Positions 48,559 to 58,076 of a stretch of DNA of 64,000 bases are shown here, one piece after another. The notes under the pieces are model-generated. The model was not told the origin of the DNA, searched no databases, and saw only the letters and a list, made by a program, of their open reading frames with translations. The position numbers and the translations under genes are program-made. This DNA is from Lentimicrobium saccharophilum (lineage in GTDB: Bacteria > Bacteroidota > Bacteroidia > Bacteroidales > Lentimicrobiaceae). How positions within the stretch are numbered: position 1 is the stretch's first letter; each line of letters begins with the position of its first letter. The DNA is taken from positions 2,761,113-2,825,112 of the forward strand of contig NZ_DF968182.1 in NCBI RefSeq assembly GCF_001192835.1, written 5' to 3'.

Positions 48559-50945
48559 TTAATTCATCCCAATATCCACTGTTACTTTATTAATCTTTCC
48601 GGAAAACTTATTGTCTCCCTCTTTGTACTTGTTCGTCACATTTGTTTCATTGTCCGTATCTACATCCACGCCTTCATCTCCTGAGTTTGCAAAGGGTTGT
48701 GCTTTAGGGATGTAACCTTCGGCTACTTTTTGACCATCAATGTATAGAGTGCAATTTCCGCCTGTACCCGGTTTTGGTTCGTCTACTAAAAACTCATACT
48801 TAATCAGGTGCTTTCCCGCTTCAAGGACCCTGGATGAGGCAATATTGGTGTGTTCAAGACCAAAAAAGTTGTAATCATGATGCACGTTTCCATTTTTCAT
48901 ATAAAGTGACCAGTCACCAAACCGACCTGCCTGACTAATAATAACTCCATCGGTTTTGGAGTCCATTAATTCCACCTCAGCTAAAATAGTGTAATTCTTA
49001 CTTCTATTGTTGATGAAAACATTCTCCATAATGCCCGTCATACCCTCATAAAGGGTTAATGATTCTCGATCTCCCATGATATCAGCTCGTCCGGCAATTT
49101 CTGCATTGAATCTTTCAACCCTTCTGTCATCAATTGGCATTACATGATATTTAATGGCTTCTTCCATGAAAAGATCCTGCAGTTCTTTTAGTTTTTCGGG
49201 ATTGGACTGTGCCAGATTATTGGCCTGAGAAAAATCTTCATCCACATGATAGAGTTCCCATACATCATTTTCAAGTGAAGGTAATTCAACCATTAACCAT
49301 GGAATGGAATGCCGTGTAGATGCCGTCCAACCTTCATGATAGATGCCCCGGTTACCAAACATTTCAAAATACTGAGTAGTATGCGTTTCTGGTGCATTTG
49401 CATCATCAAAAGAATAGGCGAAAGACGTACCGGCAAATGGTGTTTGCTCCGTTCCATTAACAGAAGTTGGGAAGGGCAAGCCAGCGGCTTCAAGCACCGT
49501 GGGTGCGACATCCGAAACATGCGTAAATTGCGAACGAATTTCACCTTTTGATTTTATTCCATCCGGCCAGTGTACCACCATACCGTTTCGCGTGCCTCCA
49601 AAATGCGAGGCAACCTGCTTGGTCCATTGAAAAGGGGTATTGGTTGCATGTGCCCAACCAATGGCAAAATGCGGAAATGTGTTCGGTCCACCCCAGTCAT
49701 CAATATGGTCCATTATTTGCGAAGCTTCACCAATAATTCCGTTTAATGCCATCATTTCGTTATAGGTCCCTTCAGGTCCGCCTTCGGCACTTGATCCATT
49801 ATCTCCAATCACATAGAAGAACAGCCTATTGTCCAATTCACCCATTTCCTCCAACCGGCTACGAGTCTTCCTACTTCATGGTCAGTATGTTCAGCAAAAG
49901 CGGCAAATACCTCCATTTGCCGGGCAAAAAGTCTTTGTTGCTCAGGGGTTTGGCTTTCCCAGGATGGAATTTCTGCGGGTCGTTCAGTAAGCTGGGTATT
50001 CTCCGGTGCTATTCCCATGGCTTTTTGACGGGCAAGAGTTTCTTCTCTTAGTTTATCCCAACCCTGATCAAACCTGCCTTTGTATTTTTCAATATATTCT
50101 TTGGGCACATGGTGCGGTGCATGCGTTGCACCGGTAGCATAATAGATGTAAAATGGCTTATCGGGTGTCAGTGCCTGTTGCGCGTTTACCCATTGAATGG
50201 CCTTATCTGTCATATCGGTCGTAAAATGGTAGTCCGGGCCTCGCTCCACTTCAACGCACACCGTTCCATCATACACAGCAGGTGCCCATTGATTGGTCTC
50301 GCCACCGATAAATCCATAGAACTTATCGAAACCGGAGTGGGTCGGCCATCTGTCAAAGCGTCCCGAAACAGAAGCTTCCCAGGGAGGTGTTTCATGGTAT
50401 TTCCCAAACATGGCCGTGCTGTAGCCATTCAGCCGCAATATTTCAGCAAGTGGGGCAATGCTGTTCGGACGAATACCCGTATTACCATGAAAACCTCTTG
50501 CAAGTTCCATTATGGCTCCAGCATTGTTTTGATGGTGGTTTCTACCAGTCAAAATGGCCGTACGTGTGGGAGAACAAAGAGCAGTTGTGTGAAAGCAATT
50601 ATACCGCAATCCTTCACTCGCCAGTCTATCTGCGACAGGTTCATTTATCGGCCCTCCAAAAGAACTGGCTGCACCAAATCCCTGATCATCGATTAATACA
50701 ATAACCACATTGGGGGCATTTTCAGGTGCCTTTACTTGAAACCTGGGGGGGGAGGAGTGGCATTGCGTGCATCAAGTTCTGTAACTGCCTGATATGTTGG
50801 TTCCTTAATTGGAAGTACAGTGCGGTCCAGGTCATCTGTACTAACTGATTTTGTTTCGCTTTTTTGTTAAGTTTGATTGCAAGCCACTGCACAGAGCAAG
50901 GTGACCGCAATATAATAAGTACCAAAATTTTCAATTTTTCTAGTT
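48559..50945 (-). pseudogene. Arylsulfatase-type sulfatase, disrupted by frameshifts
   Basis: The 5' end encodes a lipoprotein-like leader (TLLCAVACNQT) cut by an in-frame TAA. A shift at a run of eight G at 50745-50752 breaks the link to the sulfatase domain, which opens NVVIVLIDDQGFGAASSFGG. The modification site is CSPTRTAILTGR (Cys-type, needing conversion to formylglycine). A third break near 49857 separates it from the C-terminal part, RLFFYVIGDNGSSAEGG, then VVHWPDGIKSKGEIRSQFTH. The C-terminal 150 residues are a beta-sandwich. Overall it resembles sulfatase family S1_4. No anaerobic sulfatase-maturating enzyme gene is in the window. Confidence 0.85.
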
Positions 50946-51021
50946 TAAGTATTCTGGATTGTTATTTCAAGTCATTATTTGCATTAATATCAATATTCAC
51001 CGAATTTTATTAATTGGCTAC

Positions 51022-51207
51022 AACGGAAAGGCATTTACGCTGTGCGGGGCTTAGTATTCCGTCTGCCCGGTACTGTCGACCCGTTAGGATTGGTGAACAA
51101 GAATTGATTGTGATGCTGGGCGTTTTCGGTCTGCCCATAGCTGAAGCCGATTAATGATTTACAGATGAAGTATGCGTGTCTGCCCGCATGGTGTAAATGT
51201 TTTTGTT
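51022..51207. other. attC-like site 1 (186 bp)
   Basis: AACG, then GCATTTACGCTGTGCGGG pairs with CCCGCATGGTGTAAATG before GTT. It is the longest of the sites and the left end of the array. Confidence 0.65.
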
Positions 51208-51216
51208 AGGCGTAGT

Positions 51217-51933
51217 TTATATTTCACTGAATAATCTTTCTTTGTCAGTTGAACTTACATCACCGTAGTCTTGCTTATCAATAATTACAACTTCGTTTTC
51301 AAAGCTTCTCAGTTCTTTTGCAATTATTTTAAAATAACCATTTGTTTCAAGTTCCTTTCTCGGCAAATTAAGTCTAGCAGATGCAATGAAGTTTATCTCT
51401 TGGCAATATTTAACCAGTCTAGATGCCAAATTTATACACGGGCCTATGCAATCAACTGTACCATTGTTCTCTATTAGTTTAAAGATTGTCCCTTGTGCAA
51501 TACCGAATTTAATTGTAGCTGGTAAGTCACCAACAGGTATATCCTCGATAAGCTTTTTGTTTATTTTGCTAAAATGGAGTTGTAAATTCCACAATCTATT
51601 TATAAGTCTAATTTTGAAATTTGGCTTTGATAAAATTCGATCTTCAGTATCTTCCCAAACGTAAAGCATACCATCGCCCAAAAACTTTCTCATAAATGGT
51701 TTGATTTCCAATGCCGGCAATTCCTGAGCAATTTCCTCTGTCCAAAACTCTGTCCCACCCCAAATATTTATTTCTACACAATCAATAATCTGATTTATGT
51801 ATTCTGTCATGTAATATTGAATATCAGGCTTATTAAAAAACTTAGTGAATCCTGATATGTCAAACACTAATGCCAAGCCAACAGTTGCTCTTTCTGCATC
51901 TTTAAAGCCGGAGAATTTGTCTTGAATGCTCAT
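51217..51933 (-). CDS. Class III adenylate/guanylate cyclase catalytic-domain protein (cassette gene)
   Basis: The product has 238 residues, started at the ATG at 51933 (MSIQDKFSGFKDAERATV); an upstream in-frame ATG would extend into the attC site. The cyclase homology domain shows LALVFDISGFTKFF (first metal Asp), MRKFLGDGMLYVWEDT (second Asp) and CIGPCINLASRLVKYCQ (the Asn and Arg of the transition-state pair). The domain stands alone with no receiver or membrane part. It fills cassette 51208-51960, and its stop lies 10 bp from the boundary. Whether it makes cAMP, cGMP or another nucleotide cannot be told by eye. Confidence 0.8.
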   Translation of the reverse strand: MSIQDKFSGFKDAERATVGLALVFDISGFTKFFNKPDIQYYMTEYINQIIDCVEINIWGGTEFWTEEIAQELPALEIKPFMRKFLGDGMLYVWEDTEDRILSKPNFKIRLINRLWNLQLHFSKINKKLIEDIPVGDLPATIKFGIAQGTIFKLIENNGTVDCIGPCINLASRLVKYCQEINFIASARLNLPRKELETNGYFKIIAKELRSFENEVVIIDKQDYGDVSSTDKERLFSEI

Positions 51934-51960
51934 TTGATTTAAGGTTTTAAAATTACGCCT

Positions 51961-52084
51961 AACGGCCGAGGCTAAACGCTGGCGGGCAGTTTTGAAAATA
52001 TCTCTTTCCGGCCAGCACAATTTTCATTAAAAGTACAATCTTTCTTCTTACAACCATGAGCCCGATAGCGTTTTAGCCTTTGTT
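51961..52084. other. attC-like site 2 (124 bp)
   Basis: AACGGCCGAGGCTAAACGCT on the left pairs with AGCGTTTTAGCCTTTGTT on the right. It closely resembles sites 8 and 10. Confidence 0.8.
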
Positions 52085-52600
52085 ATGGTGCGTTTTTTTT
52101 ATTTTCAATTTTTGTTCAACCGAATTCCCAATTCTCCTTCTGAAGTAGAGTAAACTTGAGAAAAGTACAATGCTTAAGATTCCGATAGGAAGAATCATTT
52201 CGAGAATTTCATAGCTACCGTTTGTCGAAACTCTACTATAAAGGATAAAACCCAAAGTTAATGTTGTAAAATAAAATCCGATCAACATTATTGGATTTGG
52301 GTAAATTGTACCAATGATGTAAGTCCTGTTTTGGTGATTGAATTTAGTTCCAGAGAAAAATCCAAGAGCATCGAACGAATGATATCCTCGGAAAAGATTC
52401 CATTTTTCCCAAAGTGAAAATTGATTTTTTGATATGTCTTTGCCTCTTAAGATCGTATTTCGATCAAAATATTCTGCCTCATAAATTCTTTCTAGATCAT
52501 TGTCTAGGTTCAAAGAGCTATATGGATAGAGGTAGAGATAGCTTTTCGCAAAAAATAATTTTCTTATAAACGATTTCATTTCTTTTTTTAAATGCACCAT
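52073..52600 (-). CDS. Two-helix membrane protein of unknown function (cassette gene)
   Basis: The product has 175 residues from the ATG at 52600, which sits at the cassette boundary (GTT-ATG-GTG); an alternative is the ATG at 52579 (MKSFIRKLFFAKSYLYLYPY). Two hydrophobic helices lie in the second half: PIMLIGFYFTTLTLGFILYS and ILEMILPIGILSIVLFSSLL, then a basic tail. The stop codon lies inside attC-like site 2. No family was recognised. Confidence 0.6.
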   Translation of the reverse strand: MVHLKKEMKSFIRKLFFAKSYLYLYPYSSLNLDNDLERIYEAEYFDRNTILRGKDISKNQFSLWEKWNLFRGYHSFDALGFFSGTKFNHQNRTYIIGTIYPNPIMLIGFYFTTLTLGFILYSRVSTNGSYEILEMILPIGILSIVLFSSLLYFRRRIGNSVEQKLKIKKTHHNKG

Positions 52601-52724
52601 AACGGTTTGGCGCTTGGCGCAGTGGCGGATTTCGGAGCACAAAACTGTCAATACACCACAAAAGTTGATGCGAGGTAGAATATTCAATTAACCACGTCAC
52701 CCGCCATTGAGCCAAACGGCTGTT
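52601..52724. other. attC-like site 3 (124 bp)
   Basis: AACG, then GTTTGGC and GTGGCGG on the left pair with CCGCCA and GCCAAAC on the right, before GGCTGTT. Confidence 0.75.
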
Positions 52725-52747
52725 AGCAACAGTTTTTCTGTCCTTTG

Positions 52748-54226
52748 TCATTGTTTACCAGTCAGTTCAGAAATTATTGTCTCTATCTTTTGATTGTATT
52801 CGTTAATCTCATTTTGGTATTTGTCTGTGTCTTCGTCAATAGCTTTATAAATAAGTTCGTAACTCTTGATTCTAAGTTCGCAATATTCTTTTAGTTTGGT
52901 ATTTCTCGCTCTAATTGGTAATGGCAAATCAAGGTCTTTAAAGCTATCAATTAGTTTTATGTTTTCATTCCAATAATAAAGTCCCCTATCCTTAATTTCT
53001 GATAGTAATTTTTCGTTCGGTGTTCCTTCGGGTAAATTGTAAACTTCCAACGCCATTGACTCCATTGAAACAAATCGCTCCATTTCCTTATCATATTTTC
53101 CAATGTCATTTGGTAAAGATTTGTAAACCGTTAAAGAAGAAATTAACAAAGCAACTGTCAATGCCCCGATAGTCGAGAACTTGATTGCATTATTCTCAAA
53201 CTGTTTCAAACTAGGAACAAAGCCATAACCAATAATTAGTCCGCTTAATAGTCCGCCAATATGTGCTGCATTGTCAATTCCACTATTAGGTTTTAGTCCA
53301 TTTAGTATGTTGTAACCTACGAAAACTGCAATACTTGTCAGTAGTGCTTTTTTTACTGATTTGTCAAGCAAGTTGGTTGTCAACAGTGCAAGAAAAACAC
53401 CATACATACCAAAAATAGCTCCTGAAGCTCCAGCACTGATAGTCAAGTCGTGCCACCACAAACTTGTCATACTAGCTGCAATACCTGAAATTAAATACGC
53501 AGCTAAAAATCTTGTCTTTCCCAGATATGGCTCAAGTAAAAGTCCAATGTAAAGCAATGCATACATATTTAATAGCAAATGCAAAATCCCGATATGCAAG
53601 AAACAAGCTGTAAATAATCTCCACCATTGTCCTTCTAATGTCATTGGTCGGAAATTGGCTCCCCAGTTTAGTAAGTCTTGGTTGTCTGGTAGAAGTATAT
53701 GAACTCCTGAAATCAACATTATTACAAAAACGAGAAGATTAATATTTATCAGAATAGGAGATACAAAGTATCCTTCGGTTGGTTTAAATACCGAAAAAAA
53801 GTCTGTTATCTTTTCTTTTGTTGTTGATGGTGGTTTGCTTAAAATATCGTCTTCTTTTGAAGCATAGCCTTGCCGAAGTTCTGTAAGTTTTGTTTCAATT
53901 TCTTCTTGTGTCAACGCACTTTTTACTTCTTCTAATTTTGAAAGTAATGCTTCAATATTTTTTTTGTTTTTGCCCCAATCTATTATTTGACTTCCGGTGC
54001 ATTCGCTTTTTATGTTTACAATTCCATTGTCAATTTTAACCGTAATTTCTTCGCTCCAAGAACTCCAAGAAAATTTTGTATAAGCGATAAATCCAGTCTC
54101 ACTTACGAAACTTACATTCCAGTCAAGTTTGAATGCAGCTTCTATTGCAAAAACTAAAAAATGTTCTTTGTCGAGATTGTCAAGTTGGTAGTCTTGAACG
54201 TGTTTAGGTGAAAATCCAAATGCCAT
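52748..54226 (-). CDS. Rhomboid-family intramembrane serine protease (cassette gene)
   Basis: The protein has 492 residues. The N-terminal 150 residues are soluble and of unknown type. The rhomboid core begins near residue 165 (INLLVFVIMLISGVHILLPD), with FTACFLHIGILHLLLNMYAL, then the catalytic Ser in SAGASGAIFGMYG and the catalytic His in NAAHIGGLLSGLIIGYG. Six or more membrane helices are visible. A soluble C-terminal part of about 130 residues with Glu- and Lys-rich helices follows. It is the largest cassette gene here and fills the unit 52725-54274. Rhomboids cleave membrane protein substrates; the substrate is unknown. Confidence 0.88.
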   Translation of the reverse strand: MAFGFSPKHVQDYQLDNLDKEHFLVFAIEAAFKLDWNVSFVSETGFIAYTKFSWSSWSEEITVKIDNGIVNIKSECTGSQIIDWGKNKKNIEALLSKLEEVKSALTQEEIETKLTELRQGYASKEDDILSKPPSTTKEKITDFFSVFKPTEGYFVSPILININLLVFVIMLISGVHILLPDNQDLLNWGANFRPMTLEGQWWRLFTACFLHIGILHLLLNMYALLYIGLLLEPYLGKTRFLAAYLISGIAASMTSLWWHDLTISAGASGAIFGMYGVFLALLTTNLLDKSVKKALLTSIAVFVGYNILNGLKPNSGIDNAAHIGGLLSGLIIGYGFVPSLKQFENNAIKFSTIGALTVALLISSLTVYKSLPNDIGKYDKEMERFVSMESMALEVYNLPEGTPNEKLLSEIKDRGLYYWNENIKLIDSFKDLDLPLPIRARNTKLKEYCELRIKSYELIYKAIDEDTDKYQNEINEYNQKIETIISELTGKQ

Positions 54227-54274
54227 ATTTCTGTTTGTTATTTATTGGGTTGTCGTCTTTTTAAAATTGGTGCT

Positions 54275-54362
54275 AACGTTTTGCGTGTTTATGTCAGGCG
54301 GGCATAGCACGAACTTATTTATTAACCGCAAGTTGTCCGCCCGCTTGCATAAACACGCTGTT
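54275..54362. other. attC-like site 4 (88 bp)
   Basis: AACGTTTTGCGTGTTTATG pairs with CATAAACACGCTGTT, and GGCGGGCA pairs imperfectly with TGTCCGCCC. It is the shortest site. Confidence 0.8.
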
Positions 54363-54375
54363 AGGCGCAGTACCT

Positions 54376-54552
54376 ATGAACAAAACACTACATTATTACA
54401 CTAAAGATTTTACATTTCTTTGCGGTCAAAAACACGAAAGACCAGCACCTGCACTTGGTGAAGATTCATTTAAGAATGACAAGAAATATAAGAAATGTAA
54501 AAACTGTCTAAAGAAAATGAAAGGCACAGAACTCGAAAAGTATTGCGCCTAA
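54376..54552 (+). CDS. 58-residue Cys-pair protein in a cassette, opposite strand
   Basis: The frame MNKTLHYYTKDFTFLCGQ ... CKNCLKKMKGTELEKYCA has a CxxC pair (CKNC) plus LCG, suggesting a small zinc-binding protein. It starts 13 bp after the cassette boundary. Its TAA stop overlaps the AAC of site 5, so it fits the unit exactly. It is the only cassette gene here on the plus strand. No family was recognised; small size keeps confidence moderate. Confidence 0.55.
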   Translation: MNKTLHYYTKDFTFLCGQKHERPAPALGEDSFKNDKKYKKCKNCLKKMKGTELEKYCA

Positions 54553-54643
54553 CGTCCGCGTGTATATACAGTGCAGGCTCAGCCTGCTAAAAGTACTTCA
54601 AAAAACTCAAACCTGCTCAATCGCATTGGATATACACGCTGTT
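54551..54643. other. attC-like site 5 (93 bp)
   Basis: AACGTCCGCGTGTATAT pairs with ATATACACGCTGTT. It is almost identical to sites 6 and 7. Confidence 0.82.
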
Positions 54644-54837
54644 GTAATACGGCTTCCAACTCAACCTTCAAAATTGACTCAAATCCGAAAAAAGCCAGGA
54701 TCTCCGTGAATCTTCCATAGATCGTGCCCATCCAGGAAACCACTGCTGTCCGGCCATTATGCGTATTCTGAGAATGTCCCGTATTGGCCTGATCTTCGGT
54801 ATTTTGCAAAGAAATTCAACTTTTTAAGCTGTATTAC

Positions 54838-54930
54838 AACGTCCGCGTGTATATACAGTGCAGGCTCAGCCTGCTAAAAGTACTTCAAAAAACTCAAACC
54901 TGCTCAATCGCATTGGATATACACGCTGTT
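54838..54930. other. attC-like site 6 (93 bp)
   Basis: It has the same stem as site 5, with flanking TTAC before AACG. Second unit of the tandem triplet. Confidence 0.82.
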
Positions 54931-55124
54931 GTAATACGGCTTCCAACTCAACCTTCAAAATTGACTCAAATCCGAAAAAAGCCAGGATCTCCGTGAATCT
55001 TCCATAGATCGTGCCCATCCATGAAACCGCTGCTGTCCGGCCATTATGCGTATTCTGAGAATGTCCCGTATTGGCCTGATCTTCGGTATTTTGCACAGAA
55101 TTTCAACTTTTTAAGCTGTATTAT

Positions 55125-55217
55125 AACGTCCGCGTGTATATACAGTGCAGGCTCAGCCTGCTAAAGGTACTTCAAAAAACACAAACCTGCTCAATCGCAT
55201 TGGATATACACGCTGTT
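55125..55217. other. attC-like site 7 (93 bp)
   Basis: It has the same stem as sites 5 and 6; the outer bases are TTAT/ATAA instead of TTAC/GTAA. Third unit of the tandem triplet. Confidence 0.82.
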
Positions 55218-55411
55218 ATAATACGGCTTCCAACTCAACCTTCAAAATTGACTCAAATCCGAAAAAAGCCAGGATCTCCGTGAATCTTCCATAGATCGTG
55301 CCCATCCAGGAAACCGCTGCTGTCCGGCCATAATACGTATTCTGAAAATGTCCCGTATTGGTCTGATCTTCTGGATTTTGCACCGGATTTTATCTTTTTA
55401 AGCTGTATTAT

Positions 55412-55534
55412 AACGTCCGAGGCTAAGCGCTGGCGGGCTCTTTGAATACTTATCTATCTGGCCAGCACTATTTCTCAATAAAAGTACAATCTTTCCCCTA
55501 ATAACCCCGCGCCCGTTAGCGTTTAGCCTTTGTT
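55412..55534. other. attC-like site 8 (123 bp)
   Basis: AACGTCCGAGGCTAAGCGCT and GGCGGGC on the left pair with GCCCG and AGCGTTTAGCCTTTGTT on the right. Confidence 0.82.
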
Positions 55535-55549
55535 AGCACATGTACTTTT

Positions 55550-55978
55550 TTATTTTAATTTTAATTTTTCAACAAGTTCTCCTTCAACAATCACTTTACA
55601 ATTGATAGTTATAATTCCGTCGTAACCTGTTTCTCTTTTTTCATTTTCTTTTAAAATTGTCAAGCCATGCGGTCCACGGTATTCAGGAAGAATTTTTTGA
55701 TAAAATTCCTTTTTTGTCATGTATCCATTCTCTGTTGTCTTTGAACAGTCAAAAAATGCAATTCTCTTTTCGTTGAAATTGAATCCATTTGTAAAACTGC
55801 CTAATTCACCTTTTTTCATCTCAAATGGAGCAAAGAAAACGCTATCAATATATTGTATTTCAAATTTATTCATCACCGCAGACGTGTCAATTCCGCAACT
55901 GTCAGTTTTAAACGATTGCCCAAAAGTCATAAATGCTGCCAACGAAAGAGAAATCATTAATATCATTTTCTGTCTCAT
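55550..55978 (-). CDS. Secreted protein of unknown function (cassette gene)
   Basis: The product has 142 residues from the ATG at 55978 (MRQKMILMISLSLAAFMTFG, a signal peptide); upstream ATGs would place the start inside the attC site. The mature part has two or three Cys (DSCGID, FFDCSKTTEN) and a C-terminal GIITINCKVIVEGELVEKL that faintly recalls TonB-C-like strands. It fills unit 55535-55996. No family can be named. Confidence 0.62.
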   Translation of the reverse strand: MRQKMILMISLSLAAFMTFGQSFKTDSCGIDTSAVMNKFEIQYIDSVFFAPFEMKKGELGSFTNGFNFNEKRIAFFDCSKTTENGYMTKKEFYQKILPEYRGPHGLTILKENEKRETGYDGIITINCKVIVEGELVEKLKLK

Positions 55979-55996
55979 ATTCTTAGTATATGTGCT

Positions 55997-56118
55997 AACG
56001 TTCAAGGCTAAGAAACGTGCGGATTTAAAATCGCAAATCTTTCTCTCAAGAACGAATTTATATTAAATGTAATCATCTTCATTTAAACGAGATTCCGCAT
56101 GTTTTCTTAGCCATTGTT
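55997..56118. other. attC-like site 9 (122 bp)
   Basis: AAGGCTAAGAAA and CGTGCGGA on the left pair with TCCGCATG and TTTTCTTAGCC on the right, bounded by AACG and ATTGTT. Confidence 0.8.
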
Positions 56119-56133
56119 GGGCACAGTTGTTCT

Positions 56134-56616
56134 TTAATTTTTTATGTACATTTCTTTTCCTTTCCCGAGTTCTTGTCCGTTTGCGATGAAGCGGATTCGT
56201 TTTTTCGTATTCCTCGGAATCTGGACAATTAAGAATGGAGCTTGAATTGTCGAATCGTTTTCAGTGTCAGAATTGACAAGACTATAGTCGAATACAATCT
56301 CAGAGGTGCTTTCTTTAATCTCATTAATTTCAAATTTGTCTAAGCCCTGTTTTTCAGTGTCGATATGAAAAACTTGAACCAGCATTTTCTTCTTGAAAAG
56401 CTGTGGGTTAGCTAGGTCGTATTTGTCCCTGAATTCTGTCGGAAGTTGTTCGAGATTAAAATACTTATTGAAACAAACAATCTGATAGTTTTCGAAGGGT
56501 GAGTCGTTGCCCTCTGCAATGATTGAGTATTCAATGTTTGAAAAGTTCTGTTCCTGACTAAATGAGTCGAAACTGAAGAATAAAATACCGAATGTGATTA
56601 GAAGAATGTCTTTCAT
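56134..56616 (-). CDS. Secreted protein of unknown function (cassette gene)
   Basis: The product has 160 residues from the ATG at 56616 (MKDILLITFGILFFSFDSFS, a signal peptide). The mature part is beta-rich (EYSIIAEGNDSPFENYQIVC, SEIVFDYSLVN, FLIVQIPRNTKKRIRFIANG). It fills unit 56119-56644, with its stop 15 bp from the boundary. Not recognised. Confidence 0.62.
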   Translation of the reverse strand: MKDILLITFGILFFSFDSFSQEQNFSNIEYSIIAEGNDSPFENYQIVCFNKYFNLEQLPTEFRDKYDLANPQLFKKKMLVQVFHIDTEKQGLDKFEINEIKESTSEIVFDYSLVNSDTENDSTIQAPFLIVQIPRNTKKRIRFIANGQELGKGKEMYIKN

Positions 56617-56644
56617 AAGTGTCTCATTTTTCCCAATTGTGCCC

Positions 56645-56767
56645 AACGTTCGAGGCTAAGCGCTGGCGGGCACTTTTGAGAATATCTCATTCCGGCCAGC
56701 AGAATTTTCAATAAAAGTACAATCTTTCTCCTTACAACCATGCGCCCGTTAGCGTTTAGCCTTTGTT
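56645..56767. other. attC-like site 10 (123 bp)
   Basis: AACGTTCGAGGCTAAGCGCT and GGCGGGC pair with GCCCG and AGCGTTTAGCCTTTGTT. It is nearly the same as sites 2 and 8. Confidence 0.82.
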
Positions 56768-56776
56768 GTGCACAGG

Positions 56777-57409
56777 TTATCCTCCTGTCCCTATTGTTAT
56801 ATTTTTCGACATTGTTGATTCGCCAAAGTTTAATCTAATTATATATTCTCCTGATTGAATCCCTGACAAATCAAGTAGTAATACACCAGAACTAACTGTA
56901 ATAAAACTCTCACCGGATAAAATCTTATCCCCAGTTAGGCTAAATATAGCATAGTTCAAAGTCCCTCTCTGATTACTTAAATAGTTGATGTACAATGCGT
57001 AACTATCATACGGCATTGATATATGAAACCCACGTATGGTATCATTTTTACTAAAATCAAATCCAATTGATAATATTGCTGTCCGATTGTATCCGGGGGC
57101 CTCTGCATAATAAGATAGTTTTCTAACAGTTGAATCAATAGATATACCAGTTGAATCCATGGCTTTAAAACCCTTTGAATCGATATCATAATAAATCTTT
57201 GAGTTATATGGCTCAGTTTTAAATTGCACTTTGTAACTCATTGTGGCCAAACCGGCATAAAGTATGGAATCATTATAATCCATCTCCATTATGTCATCTA
57301 TTACAACTTTACTGATCTTAATATCAGGTTTGTTATCCTCTTTTTTACAGGATGCTGTAATAAACACCAACACTATCAATAACTTGATTGTAACATTTAA
57401 GATTTTCAT
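56777..57409 (-). CDS. Putative lipoprotein (cassette gene)
   Basis: The product has 210 residues. The signal LLIVLVFITASC has a lipobox with Cys near residue 21, followed by KKEDNKPD. The mature part is beta-rich. The last 60 residues (LSNQRGTLNYAIFSLTGDKI, LDLSGIQSGEYIIRLNFGES) look like a T9SS-type or CarboxypepD-like beta-sandwich, with the L-x-G-D-K-I and SGxYxIR phrases usual in sorting domains. It fills unit 56768-57452. Confidence 0.68.
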   Translation of the reverse strand: MKILNVTIKLLIVLVFITASCKKEDNKPDIKISKVVIDDIMEMDYNDSILYAGLATMSYKVQFKTEPYNSKIYYDIDSKGFKAMDSTGISIDSTVRKLSYYAEAPGYNRTAILSIGFDFSKNDTIRGFHISMPYDSYALYINYLSNQRGTLNYAIFSLTGDKILSGESFITVSSGVLLLDLSGIQSGEYIIRLNFGESTMSKNITIGTGG

Positions 57410-57452
57410 ATTTATTTGAATTAATGGTTTTCTGTTAAATTAACTTGTGCAC

Positions 57453-57576
57453 AACGTGCCGCAGCTATGCCCAGTAGCCGTTTTGCGGGGTTCGTTTCTG
57501 TCCAAAGATACAATGTTACTGCGGGGTACGCTGTTTCAAGTTGCTCTTTCATAGGCTATTGGGCATAGGTGCTGTT
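57453..57576. other. attC-like site 11 (124 bp)
   Basis: CTATGCCCAGTAGCC on the left pairs with GGCTATTGGGCATAG on the right with one bulge, bounded by AACG and TGCTGTT. Confidence 0.8.
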
Positions 57577-57594
57577 AGGCGCTGGCATTTTTAT

Positions 57595-58041
57595 CTAATT
57601 CTTTTTAACTTTTTCATTTAAGATATTTGAAAATTCTTTTAATTCTCTTGCAGAAAAACTAAACAATCTTCTAATAGTTCTTCCGTTTTTTCTTTTAATT
57701 ACTATCCAGTTTAGGTTAAATATCATTGTCTTTATTTTATAATCATTAATGTTTTCAAATGCAATTCCAAACTCATTTTTTAAAATTGGATGACGTAGCA
57801 TTTCTTTGAAAACAATTACATCATGGTAAACAATTGTCTTAAATAGTTTAATCGGCCAAAAGGGAAATAACGCAAGAAGGGTTGATATAAGCACTAAAAA
57901 AAAATAAAACCATAAGGAACTCATATCGATTTCTTTAAAATATTCTAATATCTGAAATGAACTTAAAAAAATTACTAACCATAATCCAATGGTTAAAATA
58001 TTCCTAAAACAATTTTTAAATTCAAAAAGAGGTTCTTCCAT
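57595..58041 (-). CDS. Two-helix membrane protein of unknown function (rightmost cassette gene)
   Basis: The product has 148 residues from the ATG at 58041 (MEEPLFEFKNCFRNILTIGL). Two helices, TIGLWLVIFLSSFQIL and SLWFYFFLVLISTLLALFPF, are followed by a basic cytoplasmic-type domain resembling PH-like YcxB/YdbT-type domains (FENINDYKIKTMIFNLNWIV, RLFSFSARELKEFSNILN). It is in the cassette next to the putative attI-like end. Confidence 0.62.
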   Translation of the reverse strand: MEEPLFEFKNCFRNILTIGLWLVIFLSSFQILEYFKEIDMSSLWFYFFLVLISTLLALFPFWPIKLFKTIVYHDVIVFKEMLRHPILKNEFGIAFENINDYKIKTMIFNLNWIVIKRKNGRTIRRLFSFSARELKEFSNILNEKVKKN

Positions 58042-58076
58042 TTTAGAAATTTCTTTAAAATGAACATCTATGCTTG

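Larger units (their letters stand above)
54551..55411. repeat. Three tandem copies of a 287-bp cassette plus attC unit
   Basis: AAC starts at 54551, 54838, 55125 and 55412, exactly 287 bp apart, and the three units are nearly identical with scattered substitutions. Each holds an attC-like site and about 194 bp without a clear gene. The only long frame (54579-54809 and its copy) crosses the attC site, so I do not count it as a gene. Confidence 0.9.

Noticed and set aside
54579..55096. Two 76-residue reading frames (MQNTEDQANTGHSQ...) as genes
   Set aside because: They run through the attC-like stems and end in them; the frame is probably open by chance in a duplicated unit.
54551..55411. Regular spacing that could suggest a CRISPR array
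   Set aside because: The unit is 287 bp and nearly all of it is repeated; there are no short repeats with unique spacers and no cas genes.
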